Assembly: GCF_004916905.1 (NCBI RefSeq)
Contig: NZ_SDLV01000025.1
Location: forward strand, 124,001-188,000
Origin: Chryseobacterium candidae
Lineage (GTDB): Bacteria; Bacteroidota; Bacteroidia; Flavobacteriales; Weeksellaceae
Length of the DNA stretch: 64,000 bases
Reading direction: 5' to 3'
Shown in pieces: positions 1 to 9,888 of this stretch. How positions within the stretch are numbered: the first letter of the stretch is position 1; each line of letters begins with the position of its first letter. The notes below the pieces were generated by a model. The model saw only the letters and a program-made list of their open reading frames with translations, had not been told where the DNA came from and ran no database searches. Made by a program: the position numbers and the translations under genes.

Positions 1-191
1 AAAAATACAAAAAAATAAATAATTACTAAACTTTTGTTTGATTTCTAGGGCATAGTTTTGTAAAAGTTATTTTCGTATTTACAGTTTTGACACGTCTATA
101 ATCGCAAATATTACGCCAAAATTTTTAAATTTTGTTAAAACCCGCATAAAATAAGATAAAAGCCTTATTTTCGCATAATTGATTTAATACT

Positions 192-3100
192 ATGAAAAAT
201 TGGACTTTTAGGCAATGGAACACCGTTTCAGGATGGGTGATTTTCGTTATTGCTTTCTTCACGTACTTGTCCACCATAGAACCCAATTTCAGTTTCTGGG
301 ATTGTGGCGAGTACATTTCTTCTGCAGTAAAACTTGAAGTAACGCACGCTCCCGGAGCGGCTTTATTCCAGATAGTGGGTGCCGTGGCAGCCATTTTTGC
401 ATTAGGGAAAGGCGAAAACTATTCTATCGTGATCAACGCGATGTCTGCATTGTTCAGTGCGCTGACTATTTTATTTTTGTTTTGGACGATCACTCATTTT
501 GTGAGAAGACTTTTAAACAAAGATTTTGAAGAAATTACAAAACATCAGGAAATTTCTATTTTATTTGCCGGAGCGGTAGGAGCGCTTTGCTTTACGTTCT
601 CAGATACATTCTGGTTCTCGGCAGTAGAAGGTGAAGTTTACTCTATGGCTTCTATGTTTATCGCGCTTTTGGTCTGGTTAATCACCAAATGGGAGAATGA
701 GTATAAAGCGGGAGACAGTGAAAGATGGATTATTCTTATTTTCTTTGTTTTGGGACTTTCTGTGGGTGTGCACATGATGTGTATGCTGGCAATTCCTGCA
801 GTATGTCTGGTATATTATGCAAGAAATTACAAGTTTACCTGGAAAAACTTTATCTGGGCAAACCTTATCACATTGGGGATTTTGATTATCGTTTTCAAAA
901 TTATTTTCCCTTTAATTATGACGATGTTCGGAAGACTTGAGATTTTCTTTGTGAATGGTCTTGGACTTCCTTTCCACTCAGGAACAATTGCTGCATTTAT
1001 TTTAATGGTAGCGATTTGCTATTTCTTAATCAAATATGCAAGAAAAGCAAAAAGAAACATCTATCAGACGGCTGCATTATCTGTAGTCTTCATGATGATC
1101 GGGTTCTCCTGCTGGATGGTGATTCCTATCAGAGCGAATGCCAATCCTCCAATGAACCTTAACGATCCGGATACGGCAATTGGTATGCTGGATTATTATA
1201 ACAGAGAGCAGTATGGTGACTGGCCAACAATCTACGGGCAAAATTACACAGCATTCCTTGATGCTAACGGAATTGAGAAAAACGAAGACGGAAGCTTCAA
1301 AACACAAAAAACCGGGGAAATCTACGAAAAAGATGAAAAAACCGGAACGTACAGAAAAACCGGAGACCGATTCAATTATGTATTCAACAAATCTCAGGTG
1401 AGCTTAATGCCAAGAATGTTTAATGAGGATAAGGATGTAATGGCGAACTATATTTCTATGTATGGTGCTCCTGATTTTACCTTCAACTATGGTAATGAAG
1501 ATGTGGCAGATAATCCTCAGGCTAAGCAGATTTTTGATGAGCTGAGAGCTAAATACGAAGACAAATCTATTACAGCTTCAGATTATCTGAAAGTAAAGCC
1601 TTATAACCTGATCAATGTTCAGAAGCCTTCATTACTTCAGAATATGGATTACTTTATTACTTTCCAGAACGGATATTACTTTGTAAGATATCTGATGTGG
1701 AACTTCGTGGGAAGACAGAATGACCTTGAAGGAAACATGGAAAGCACAAAAGGAAACTGGATTTCCGGAATTCCTTTTATTGACAATGCTGTGGTAGGAA
1801 ATCAGGATAAAATGCCTGCTAAATTCAAGAATGAAAGTACGGTAAAATTCTTCTTCCTTCCATTAATTTTAGGTTTGATCGGATTCTTTTTCCAATTGAA
1901 CAGAGACTTCGGAAGATTCTATGCACTGTTATCTTTATTTATTTTAACAAGTGTAGGAATTGTTTTCTACACAGGGGTAAAACCTTTTGAACCGAGAGAA
2001 AGAGATTATGCAATGGTAGGTTCATTCTATGCATTTGCGATCTGGATTGGTTTGGGAGCAGGAGCAATCTTATGGTTCTTACAGTCTAAAATAAAATCAA
2101 ACGGAGCTAACATTGCTTTAGGAGTGGTTTTATTAGGAGTACCTTTCATGATGGGCTTCCAGAACTATAATGTTCATGACAGAAGCAACAGATATACAGC
2201 ATACGATTATGCATATTCAGTATTAAAATCATTACCGAAAAATGATATCCTTTTCGTTTACGGAGATAACGATACTTATCCGGTTTGGGCAATTCAGGAA
2301 ACAGAGCAGTTCAGGGATGATGTGAAGGTAGTAAACTTTACCCTTGCTTCAACTCCATGGAACCTTGATCAGATTAAAAGAAGAACGTACAACGCTATGG
2401 GAATCCCTAGCCAGTTGACACATGACGATTACAGAGATGGTGTAAATGATCAGATCTATATGATGAAAAAAGAAGATTGGGAAGGTGTTTTCTCTATGCT
2501 GAAAGAGCAGGGAGCGCCGGAAACAGAATTCCAGTCGTTCAGAAAATATCTTACTCAGGATTCTTTAACACTGAAACAGGCTATTGAATTCATTAAGTTC
2601 AAATCTCCTGAAAAAGACGAGTTATTGAAAATGTACTTCGGGGAAGAGAAGTTTGAGAAATACAATATTCTTCCGGTTAACAAATTCATCCTTCCGGTGA
2701 ATAAAGAAAATGCTTTGAAAGCAGGAATCATCAACAAAGAAGATCTTCCAAACGTAGTCAATCAGATTATGATTACTTACAAAGGAAACACATTGTATAA
2801 GAACAACCTTATTTTGATGGATCTTTTAGCGAACTTCGACTGGAAGCGTCCGATCAACTTTTCATCAGGAGGCATTTATGACAGTGAGAATATTTTCTAT
2901 CTGAACGATTACCTTCAGTTTGACGGATTCAGCTACAGATTAATTCCTATCCAAACGCCTCCGACAGCTGACGGCGATATGGGAAGAGTAGATGCCAATT
3001 CTCTTTATAACGTAGTGAAAAACTTCAGATGGGGGAACTTTAAGAACTTAAATGCTCACTTTGATGAAACGGCTACTTCCAATATCATCAGCTACAGAAT

Positions 3101-3677
3101 GTCTGCAAGCAGAGCGGCAGCAGCCCTAGCATTAAGCGGACAGAAAGCTAAAGCATTGGAAATTCTGGATCTAGCAGCAAAAGAAATTCCGGCAGAGAAA
3201 TATAATGATCCCCGTTCTTTAAGCTCAATTGTTTCAGGATACATCATCGCAGGTCAGGAGCAGAAAGGTCTTCAGCTTGCTGAGGTACTTAAGAAAGGAA
3301 TCTTTGAAGAGTATGATTATTATTTAAGTCTTTCTAAAGCAGATCAAAGCTATCTGAGAAGACAAATGAGAACAAAACCTATGGAATATTCTCTTGTGGT
3401 TTCTGCAGTAACGGATGCTTACACAAAGATCGGACAGAAAGAAAAAGCATATGCTTATCTGGTAAAATCCATAGAGCCGATTGATAAGAAGTTCAATGTA
3501 TTTATCAAAGATCTTCAGGAAATGGGTAGAGAAAAGGCCATGAAAGAGTCTGAAAATGTACAGCAGATCACGCCGTTCTATCAGTACTTGTTTGATGTGA
3601 TGGAACCTTATGATTCTACTTATTCAAAAGAAAAAGAAAATCAGATTACGACTGCGATTATTAAAGCAACAAAATAA
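192..3677 (+). CDS. DUF2723 family multi-pass membrane protein
   Basis: A 1161-residue inner-membrane protein. The N-terminal 100 residues hold a membrane segment followed by the conserved loop FWDCGEYI and a HAPGAALF stretch, the hallmark of the DUF2723 family, which is related to GT-C lipid-linked glycosyltransferases. About a dozen hydrophobic segments occupy residues 15-320 and 550-660. The rest is soluble; the last 200 residues are helical and look TPR-like. Family knowledge suggests protein O-glycosylation or envelope assembly in Bacteroidota, but no substrate can be read from the sequence. The start ATG follows an AT-rich leader without a Shine-Dalgarno site. A UUCG-loop terminator lies just after the stop, so it is probably a single-gene unit. 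The family call is confident; the function is inferred. Confidence 0.85.
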   Translation: MKNWTFRQWNTVSGWVIFVIAFFTYLSTIEPNFSFWDCGEYISSAVKLEVTHAPGAALFQIVGAVAAIFALGKGENYSIVINAMSALFSALTILFLFWTITHFVRRLLNKDFEEITKHQEISILFAGAVGALCFTFSDTFWFSAVEGEVYSMASMFIALLVWLITKWENEYKAGDSERWIILIFFVLGLSVGVHMMCMLAIPAVCLVYYARNYKFTWKNFIWANLITLGILIIVFKIIFPLIMTMFGRLEIFFVNGLGLPFHSGTIAAFILMVAICYFLIKYARKAKRNIYQTAALSVVFMMIGFSCWMVIPIRANANPPMNLNDPDTAIGMLDYYNREQYGDWPTIYGQNYTAFLDANGIEKNEDGSFKTQKTGEIYEKDEKTGTYRKTGDRFNYVFNKSQVSLMPRMFNEDKDVMANYISMYGAPDFTFNYGNEDVADNPQAKQIFDELRAKYEDKSITASDYLKVKPYNLINVQKPSLLQNMDYFITFQNGYYFVRYLMWNFVGRQNDLEGNMESTKGNWISGIPFIDNAVVGNQDKMPAKFKNESTVKFFFLPLILGLIGFFFQLNRDFGRFYALLSLFILTSVGIVFYTGVKPFEPRERDYAMVGSFYAFAIWIGLGAGAILWFLQSKIKSNGANIALGVVLLGVPFMMGFQNYNVHDRSNRYTAYDYAYSVLKSLPKNDILFVYGDNDTYPVWAIQETEQFRDDVKVVNFTLASTPWNLDQIKRRTYNAMGIPSQLTHDDYRDGVNDQIYMMKKEDWEGVFSMLKEQGAPETEFQSFRKYLTQDSLTLKQAIEFIKFKSPEKDELLKMYFGEEKFEKYNILPVNKFILPVNKENALKAGIINKEDLPNVVNQIMITYKGNTLYKNNLILMDLLANFDWKRPINFSSGGIYDSENIFYLNDYLQFDGFSYRLIPIQTPPTADGDMGRVDANSLYNVVKNFRWGNFKNLNAHFDETATSNIISYRMSASRAAAALALSGQKAKALEILDLAAKEIPAEKYNDPRSLSSIVSGYIIAGQEQKGLQLAEVLKKGIFEEYDYYLSLSKADQSYLRRQMRTKPMEYSLVVSAVTDAYTKIGQKEKAYAYLVKSIEPIDKKFNVFIKDLQEMGREKAMKESENVQQITPFYQYLFDVMEPYDSTYSKEKENQITTAIIKATK

Positions 3678-3685
3678 AATATTGT

Positions 3686-3713
3686 AAAACGGAACTTCGG
3701 TTCCGTTTTTTTA
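3686..3713 (+). terminator. Rho-independent terminator after the DUF2723 gene
   Basis: AAAACGGAAC, a TTCG tetraloop, then GTTCCGTTTT and a T-run. It is a perfect stem directly after the stop codon. Confidence 0.85.
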
Positions 3714-3716
3714 TTA

Positions 3717-3747
3717 TTGGCAATCCTGAATTTTAAGGTTATATTTG
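3717..3747 (+). promoter_or_regulatory. Bacteroidota-type promoter for the GT-C-like gene
   Basis: TTG at 3717-3719, a 20-base spacer and TATATTTG at 3740-3747 match the -33/-7 pattern (TTG, N19-20, TAnnTTTG). The start codon at 3766 lies 18 bases further on. Confidence 0.7.
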
Positions 3748-3765
3748 TGGAAGTAAAAATACATA

Positions 3766-5259
3766 ATGTCCGAAACACAAAATAGCAAATTCCCAATCTA
3801 TGCCGTTATTGCTACGGTTCTTTTTAAGCTTCTTTTTTTATTAACGCACTACATTCAGGAAGATGCATTTATTACCTGGAGGGTTGCTCAGAACCTGTTG
3901 GATTATGGAGTAATCGGCTTCAATGGAGATACCAAGATTTCTGCATCTACAACACATCTGTATGTTTTTGTATCCTATATTTTCAATCTTGTTTTTGGAA
4001 AAGAAAACTTTATTGAACCTCTTTTGATTTTTAACTCCCTGCTGTTTACCATAGGAACTTTATGGCTGTCTCATTTGGTTCTTAAAAACCCATGGCATAA
4101 AGCGATCTTTATATTTCTGATCGGTATTTTGCCGCCTTCCATTAAAATTTCAATCCTCGGTATGGAATACGGAATTCTGTTTTTTCTGGAGATGGCATTG
4201 CTGTATTGCGGTTTCCATAAAGGGAAAAAATGGGTGTTAACATTTCTTCCTGTTTTAATCATGTTTACAAGGATTGATACAGTAATCTTCCTGGGAATTG
4301 TATTTCTTGTGGATCTATTCTGGAACAGAAAAATCAGATGGAATTATATTTTTGGCGGAGCTTTGGGAGTCTTAGCTACGGTTGCTTTCAACTGGTTCTA
4401 CTTTGGTGAATTAGTTAATAATACCATTACTGCGAAAAAATTGCTTTATAGTGAAAATTTTACGGTCCAGCAGCATATCGGATATTTTTTTAAAAGTTTT
4501 GGAAACTTCTGGGGAATGCTGAAAGTTCCGGGAGATTTCAATCCTCTGACAATTGTAATAATGATTTTTGAATTGCTTTGCTTTATTTATCTCATCAGGC
4601 AAAGGGAAAAAAGAAACTACTTTTTGTGGATGATTTTTCTTTTCGGATGGGCAAAACAAATTATATTCATTTCTCAGAAAAGCTTATTCGACTGGTATTA
4701 CTGGGTACCACAACTTTTGCTTTTTGTTCCTGTTCTTATTTTTGTACTGGAACAGAAGGAAAAGAAAAAACTATGGCTTTCATTACTCATTATATTCTAT
4801 ATTTTCCCGATGCTTATTTTCCAGACGGTTCACTGTATTGCAACAGGAAACGGAGAGTGGAATTACCGCAGAACAATTGGTACGTTTTTACATCAATATG
4901 AAAAAGATAAAAACCAATGGATTTTACTGGAACCGGCGGGCTATGTTCCTTATTTTTCAGGATTAAAAACAATTGATGAGGTGGGATTGGTAGATAAGCA
5001 GATTCAGGAAGAAATTAAAAAAGATAAGGTCAATTACTGGATCAACACCGTAAAAACAAGAAAACCGAAATATCTTCTTTCTTATCAGAATTTATACGAA
5101 GGAAACAATGCGAATTCATTGTACTATCAAACCCATTATAAACTTCTGAAAGAATTCCGTGTGAAAGATCATCTGAAAAGCGACAATAAGATTCTGGAAA
5201 AAATTTATCATCTCAAACCTTCCGGAACAGACTATAATTTGTACATTAGGGTTGATTAA
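3766..5259 (+). CDS. GT-C-like integral membrane protein
   Basis: A 497-residue protein with about ten hydrophobic segments. After the first one comes the loop EDAFITWRVAQNLLDYG followed by FNGDTKIS. This resembles the first periplasmic loop of GT-C enzymes such as the AftB/ArnT type, where acidic residues act in catalysis. The C-terminal 120 residues are soluble (YRRTIGTFLHQYEKDKN and beyond). A role in transferring a sugar from a polyprenyl-linked donor in the envelope is an inference from this motif and topology. The gene has its own promoter and follows a terminator, so it is transcribed separately from the DUF2723 gene, although both encode GT-C-like proteins. Confidence 0.6.
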   Translation: MSETQNSKFPIYAVIATVLFKLLFLLTHYIQEDAFITWRVAQNLLDYGVIGFNGDTKISASTTHLYVFVSYIFNLVFGKENFIEPLLIFNSLLFTIGTLWLSHLVLKNPWHKAIFIFLIGILPPSIKISILGMEYGILFFLEMALLYCGFHKGKKWVLTFLPVLIMFTRIDTVIFLGIVFLVDLFWNRKIRWNYIFGGALGVLATVAFNWFYFGELVNNTITAKKLLYSENFTVQQHIGYFFKSFGNFWGMLKVPGDFNPLTIVIMIFELLCFIYLIRQREKRNYFLWMIFLFGWAKQIIFISQKSLFDWYYWVPQLLLFVPVLIFVLEQKEKKKLWLSLLIIFYIFPMLIFQTVHCIATGNGEWNYRRTIGTFLHQYEKDKNQWILLEPAGYVPYFSGLKTIDEVGLVDKQIQEEIKKDKVNYWINTVKTRKPKYLLSYQNLYEGNNANSLYYQTHYKLLKEFRVKDHLKSDNKILEKIYHLKPSGTDYNLYIRVD

Positions 5260-5312
5260 AAGATTGAAATATTTAAAAATTGAAAGAATTCAGAAAAAAA
5301 GTTTTATAATAA

Positions 5313-5385
5313 CTCTAATACTCTCAAACCCTCCGACCCCAACAATCACTGCAACCTGATATCTAAAACCTGATCCCTGAAAAAG
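5313..5385. repeat. Degenerate low-complexity intergenic repeat
   Basis: Holds a 20-mer (5313-5332) whose exact reverse complement occurs at 45179-45198, followed by near-repeats of 'aacctgatatc/aaacctgatcc'. Similar stretches occur at 45181-45300, 32826-32865 and 33875-33935. Confidence 0.6.
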
Positions 5386-5910
5386 ATGAAATACTGTGCT
5401 TTTCTCCGTGGCGTCAACGTAAAAGGAACCAATATGAAAATGGCTGATGTATGCCAGGTTTTTAAAAATGCCGGAATGAAGGATGTGAGTTCAATTCTGG
5501 CTTCAGGAAATATTGTTTTTTCTTCGGATAAAAAGGTAGAGGAACTGAAAACCATTTTGGAAAAAGCGATGTCGGAACATTTTTCTTACGAAGCCTTTTT
5601 ATTTGTAAAATCTCAGGAAGAGATAGAGGTGTTCTGGAACAGTATTCCTTTCGAAAAGAATGAAAATTTTCATATTTATGGTTTCTTAGGAATTCCTGGA
5701 GTGGAAAAGGTTTTGATGGAGGAGTTTAAAAAAGCGGCACAGGCTGAAAACGAAAAGGCAGAAATTATTAATGATCTATTTTACTGGCAGGTTCCGAAAG
5801 GAAGTACCTTAGATTCTACTTTCGGGAAAGTTTTAGGAAAGAAAAGTCTTAAAGATCAGTTTACCAGCAGAAATGTGAATACATTTGAAAAGATTCTGAA
5901 GAAATTCTAA
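5386..5910 (+). CDS. DUF1697 domain-containing protein
   Basis: 174 residues beginning MKYCAFLRGVNVKGTNMKM and ending RNVNTFEKILKKF. The N-terminal 'FLRGVNV.G..MKMADL' and C-terminal 'T.RN.NT..K' signatures are those of the DUF1697 family, a small cytoplasmic alpha/beta protein of unknown role that is widespread in soil bacteria. It is full length for the family. It stands alone, preceded by a text-like low-complexity leader (5313-5385) and followed by the repeat region. No function is assigned. Confidence 0.85.
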   Translation: MKYCAFLRGVNVKGTNMKMADVCQVFKNAGMKDVSSILASGNIVFSSDKKVEELKTILEKAMSEHFSYEAFLFVKSQEEIEVFWNSIPFEKNENFHIYGFLGIPGVEKVLMEEFKKAAQAENEKAEIINDLFYWQVPKGSTLDSTFGKVLGKKSLKDQFTSRNVNTFEKILKKF

Positions 5911-5923
5911 TAAATCATCGCGG

Positions 5924-5948
5924 ATGCTTCGACAGGCTCAGCATGACA
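5924..5948 (-). repeat. REP-like palindromic element, inverted relative to the array
   Basis: ATGCTTCGACAGGCTCAGCAT followed by GACA. It is the reverse complement of the core of the 66-bp array that begins at 6111. The same core family recurs at 58728-58752 and 58781-58806. Confidence 0.85.
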
Positions 5949-6090
5949 TCGTTATAAATTAACCTTGCTTGCAAAGACTTTATCACCCAGCAAATTCCAT
6001 AAAGACTGATTTCCTGAAAAAAACAATCATAAATCATTGATTGTAATATTTCAGTATCGATTAACATATCATCTTGTAAATGTTAATAAA

Positions 6091-6540
6091 GCAGTTAGTA
6101 TTAGAGCTGTCATGCTGAGCCTGTCGAAGCATCTATCAATTATCAAGTACACATTAGCATATAGTATTAGAGTTCTCATGCTGAGCCTGTCGAAGCATCT
6201 ATTAATTATCGATTGCACATTAACATATAGTATTAGAGTTGTCATGCTGAGCCTGTCGTAGCATCTATTAATTATCGATTGCACATTAACATATAGTATT
6301 AGAGTTGTCATGCTGAGCCTGTCGAATCATCTATCAATTATCAAGTACACATTAGCAGTTAGTATTAGAGTTCTCATGCTGAGCCTATTGAAACACCTAT
6401 CAATTATCAAGTACACATTAACATATAGTATTAGAGTTGTCATGCTGAGCCTGTCGAATCATCTATCAATTATCAAGTACACATTAGCATATAGTATTAG
6501 AGTTCTCATGCTGAGCCTATTGAAACACCTATCTATTATA
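6091..6540. repeat. Tandem array of 66-bp units with REP-like core
   Basis: CATGCTGAGCC recurs at 6111, 6177, 6243, 6309, 6375, 6441 and 6507, a strict 66-base period. There is a partial unit on each side (6091-6110 and 6507-6540). Two spacer versions occur: TCAATTATCAAGTACACATT and TTAATTATCGATTGCACATT. Units 4-5 and 6-7 are two copies of one 132-base dimer. Because 66 is a multiple of 3, open frames run through the array on both strands, but their translation is only the repeat. The 750-base gap 5911-6663 holds nothing else I can support. Confidence 0.95.
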
Positions 6541-6663
6541 CCGCAAATTCAAAAATCCAAAAGACTCAAAAACTCATGCAGCCATAGCCTGTTAAAGCAA
6601 TCAAATAATTTCCATTTGTGAAACTTTCTCAGTATTTTTACTGAACTTTTTAATTACAATAAA

Positions 6664-7473
6664 ATGATTCAGTATTTAGATAATATTTCGCACAAAGATT
6701 CAAAAAACTTTTTCCTTATTGCCGGACCTTGTATCATTGAAGGAGAAGATATGGCACTAAGGATCGCTGAAAAAGTAATCAGTATCACAGATAAATACAA
6801 TATTCCCTATATTTTCAAAGGAAGCTTCAAAAAGGCTAACAGAAGCCGTGTAGATTCTTTCACAACCATTGGTGAAGAGAAATCTCTTGAGATCCTTAAA
6901 AAAGTAGGAGAAACCTTCAATATTCCTACCACTACAGATATTCATGAGAATGAACATGCGGCACTGGCAGCACAGTACGTAGATGTTTTACAGATCCCTG
7001 CATTCCTTGTACGCCAGACAGACCTATTGGTGGCTGCAGCACAAACCGGAAAATGTGTTACTTTGAAAAAAGGACAATTTCTTTCTCCGGAAGCCATGAA
7101 GTTTGCCGTTCAGAAAATTACAGATTCTGACAATCAGAAAGTAGCCATCATTGAAAGAGGAAACTCTTTCGGTTATACTGATCTGATTGTGGATTACAGA
7201 GGAATTCCTACCATGAGAGAGTATGCTCCTGTGATTCTGGATGTTACACATTCTTTACAGCAGCCTAATCAAAGCTCAGGAGTTACGGGAGGAAGACCGG
7301 ATCTTATTGAAACTGTTGCCAAAGCAGGAATTGCAGTGGGAGCAGACGGAATTTTCATCGAAACTCATCCTACACCCGAAACGGCATTATCTGATGGTGC
7401 CAACATGTTAAGATTAGATTTATTAGAAGATTTGTTACAAAAATTGACAAGAATTAGAGAATCGATTTTGTAA
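6664..7473 (+). CDS. kdsA: 3-deoxy-8-phosphooctulonate synthase (KDO-8-P synthase)
   Basis: 269 residues, the normal KdsA length. It condenses phosphoenolpyruvate with arabinose 5-phosphate to give KDO 8-phosphate for the lipopolysaccharide core, in the cytoplasm. Visible signatures: FLIAGPCIIEG near residue 20, the FKGSFKKANRSR phosphate-binding segment near residue 55, TDIHE near 95, QIPAFLVRQTDLL near 118, TLKKGQFLSPEAMK near 136 and the C-terminal GADGIFIETHPTPE with DGANML. All usual active-site regions are present. It follows the repeat array and precedes a TonB-dependent receptor gene by 43 bases, so the two may be co-transcribed. Confidence 0.95.
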   Translation: MIQYLDNISHKDSKNFFLIAGPCIIEGEDMALRIAEKVISITDKYNIPYIFKGSFKKANRSRVDSFTTIGEEKSLEILKKVGETFNIPTTTDIHENEHAALAAQYVDVLQIPAFLVRQTDLLVAAAQTGKCVTLKKGQFLSPEAMKFAVQKITDSDNQKVAIIERGNSFGYTDLIVDYRGIPTMREYAPVILDVTHSLQQPNQSSGVTGGRPDLIETVAKAGIAVGADGIFIETHPTPETALSDGANMLRLDLLEDLLQKLTRIRESIL

Positions 7474-7516
7474 TTGTTAAAAAAACATTAATTTTAGAAA
7501 TTCTAAAACATTTCTT

Positions 7517-9754
7517 TTGAAAAAACTAGTTTTACCGCTAAGCCTTATGGTCCCTGTACTGTTTTTCTCCCAACAAAGAAAAAAAGATACAGCAACCACT
7601 AAAGTGACCGATATAGAGGAAGTTGTCTTCCAGAAAAAAGCAACAGGAAGAACCAATGACCTTACCAACGTAAGAATTTCAGCGAAAGAAGCAAAATCAG
7701 TAGCTTCTATTAATGGTGGGATTGAGGGATTGCTTAAAACACTGCCTTCCGTAAACTCCAATACCGAGCTGTCTTCCCAATATATGGTTCGTGGTGGAAA
7801 CTATGATGAAAACCTTATCTATATTAATGATATTGAAATCTACAGACCTTTCCTGATCAGAAACTCACAACAGGAAGGGATGAGTATCATCAACCCGGAT
7901 ATGGTGTCTGCAGTAAATTTCTCTGCAGGTGGATTTGAAGCCAAATATGGGGATAAAATGTCTTCTGCTCTGAATATCTATTACCGTGAGCCTGAAAAAT
8001 TTGAAGTTTCAGGTGAGGCGAGTTTAATTGGAGGAAGACTTACAACAGGTCTGGCTTCCAAAAATAAAAAATTTACCGCCTTATTTTCCGGGAGATACAG
8101 AAATACCAACCTTGTTCTTAATACCTTAAAAGAAGATACAGATTTTAATCCAACCTATTGGGATTTCCAGTCTTATCTGAACTATCACGTGAGTGATAAA
8201 TTCAGCATGTCATTCATCGGATATTATTCCAAGAATGATTATGAGATGATTCCCAGAGCCAAAAGTGTAACTTTCGGAAGTCTTCAGCAGCCTATTACCG
8301 TCAATATTGGTTATGGAGGTCAGGAAAATGACCAATATAAAAATATGATGGGTACATTTTCTATGAACTATAAGCCTGCAGACAAATGGAAGCTTACTTT
8401 AGATGCTTTTGCTTATCAGAACAGAGAAAGAGAATATTACACGATACAGTCAGCTTACGAGCTGCAGACTTTTGATCCGGTAACACAGCAGCCTGTGACT
8501 TCTTTCGATGTAGGAGGACAGATAGAGCATGCAAGAAACGATTTGTTTGTAAGAACATACGGAACACAGTTCAGAGCGAAATTTTCACCTAATGTAAATA
8601 CCGACTTTGAGGTTGGTTTTAAATATGAAAAAGAAAACCTGAAGGATCTTACCAATGAGTGGAAACTGATAGATTCTGCCGGATATAGCCTTCCAAGGCC
8701 GGAAATTATTGATCCGAGAACAGGAACAACAGGCGATCTTAAGCTTGCTTATTATATTGCCGGACAAAATAATATTGAGCCTACAAGACTTTCAGCATAC
8801 GCACAGTATTCACAAAAGTTCTACTGGGGAGCCAGTAAAGTATTTGTGAATGCCGGAGTACGTGTTGCCAACTGGAGTTTCAATAAAGAAACCATATTCT
8901 CACCAAGAGCTCAGTTTGCCATCAAACCGGACTGGGACAGTGATATGTTGTTTAAAATTTCAGGGGGAATCTACTATCAGGCTCCTTTCTATAAAGAAAT
9001 CAAGGATTTAGATGGTAATTTTAATTCCAATATAAAATCACAACGCTCTATCCAGGTCATTCTTGCCAATGATTATGAGTTCCAGATGTATGACAGACCA
9101 TTCAAACTGACAACGGAACTCTATTACAAGAAAATGGATAATCTGATTCCTTATTATATGGATAATGTAAGAATACGATATTCAGGGCAGAATAATTCCA
9201 AAGGATATGCCTATGGTATTGATACCAGATTATTCGGAGAATTTGTTCCAGGTGTAGATTCTTGGTTATCTGCGAGTTATGCAAGGGTGTATGAAAATAT
9301 TGATGGAAGAGGAGATATTCCAAGACCTACAGATCAGAGGTTGAGGTTTGCGATGTTCTATCAGGATTATATGCCAAGTTTTCCGTCTATGCGCGTGAAC
9401 CTTACTCTGGTGTACGCTATGGGATTACCTACAGGAGCTCCCGTCATGTTTAACAGTAACGGACAGCCGGATTTTGGCTCAGCTTATAATTATCAGCAGA
9501 CTCTTCCTTCCTATAAAAGGGTAGATTTAGGGCTGACAAAAGTATTTATTGATCCGAAAGAAAAAAATAAGAGATCCGGTTTCTGGGGTAATTTTGAAGA
9601 ACTGACATTAGGCGTTCAGGTTTTCAATGCATTTAACATCAACAATACTGTTGCAAACCAGTGGATCACAGACTATAACAGCAATTATATGTATCCAGTT
9701 CCGGTACGTCTTACAGGGCGTTTCTTCAACGTGAAGCTGGAATTCAAACTATAG
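7517..9754 (+). CDS. TonB-dependent outer-membrane receptor (TTG start)
   Basis: 745 residues. The start is TTG: it is the only codon that places a complete signal peptide (MKKLVLPLSLMVPVLFFSQ) at the N-terminus. A plug domain follows (residues about 55-165, with YMVRGGNYDENLIYINDIE and FSAGGFEAKYGDKMSSAL). The rest is a 22-strand-type beta barrel rich in alternating aromatic strands, ending FFNVKLEFKL. There is no N-terminal carboxypeptidase-regulatory domain and no SusD partner, so it is not a classic SusC. The substrate is unknown. The copper genes downstream (9889-13421) make a metal cargo conceivable, but a terminator at 9783 separates them. Confidence 0.88.
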   Translation: MKKLVLPLSLMVPVLFFSQQRKKDTATTKVTDIEEVVFQKKATGRTNDLTNVRISAKEAKSVASINGGIEGLLKTLPSVNSNTELSSQYMVRGGNYDENLIYINDIEIYRPFLIRNSQQEGMSIINPDMVSAVNFSAGGFEAKYGDKMSSALNIYYREPEKFEVSGEASLIGGRLTTGLASKNKKFTALFSGRYRNTNLVLNTLKEDTDFNPTYWDFQSYLNYHVSDKFSMSFIGYYSKNDYEMIPRAKSVTFGSLQQPITVNIGYGGQENDQYKNMMGTFSMNYKPADKWKLTLDAFAYQNREREYYTIQSAYELQTFDPVTQQPVTSFDVGGQIEHARNDLFVRTYGTQFRAKFSPNVNTDFEVGFKYEKENLKDLTNEWKLIDSAGYSLPRPEIIDPRTGTTGDLKLAYYIAGQNNIEPTRLSAYAQYSQKFYWGASKVFVNAGVRVANWSFNKETIFSPRAQFAIKPDWDSDMLFKISGGIYYQAPFYKEIKDLDGNFNSNIKSQRSIQVILANDYEFQMYDRPFKLTTELYYKKMDNLIPYYMDNVRIRYSGQNNSKGYAYGIDTRLFGEFVPGVDSWLSASYARVYENIDGRGDIPRPTDQRLRFAMFYQDYMPSFPSMRVNLTLVYAMGLPTGAPVMFNSNGQPDFGSAYNYQQTLPSYKRVDLGLTKVFIDPKEKNKRSGFWGNFEELTLGVQVFNAFNINNTVANQWITDYNSNYMYPVPVRLTGRFFNVKLEFKL

Positions 9755-9782
9755 AATTACGATCAAAAATAAAATAGCAGAG

Positions 9783-9812
9783 AGCTTTCGAATTTTTTCG
9801 GAAGCTTTTTTG
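9783..9812 (+). terminator. Terminator after the TonB-dependent receptor
   Basis: AGCTTTCGA and TCGGAAGCT pair around a T-rich loop with one G-T wobble, followed by a T-run. Confidence 0.7.
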
Positions 9813-9888
9813 TTTACCCGAATTTTATAACAACATTACCAAATTCTATAACAAAGATTTCAGAGATCTTTTTACATTTGTCTTATCA

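Noticed and set aside
6091..6540. Possible CRISPR array
   Set aside because: Spacers are themselves repeated (two types), there are no unique spacers, and no cas genes are present.
6037..6621. Open frames of 74-103 codons on both strands in the tandem array
   Set aside because: The translation only repeats the 22-codon unit, and frames exist on both strands because the period is a multiple of three; not protein-coding.
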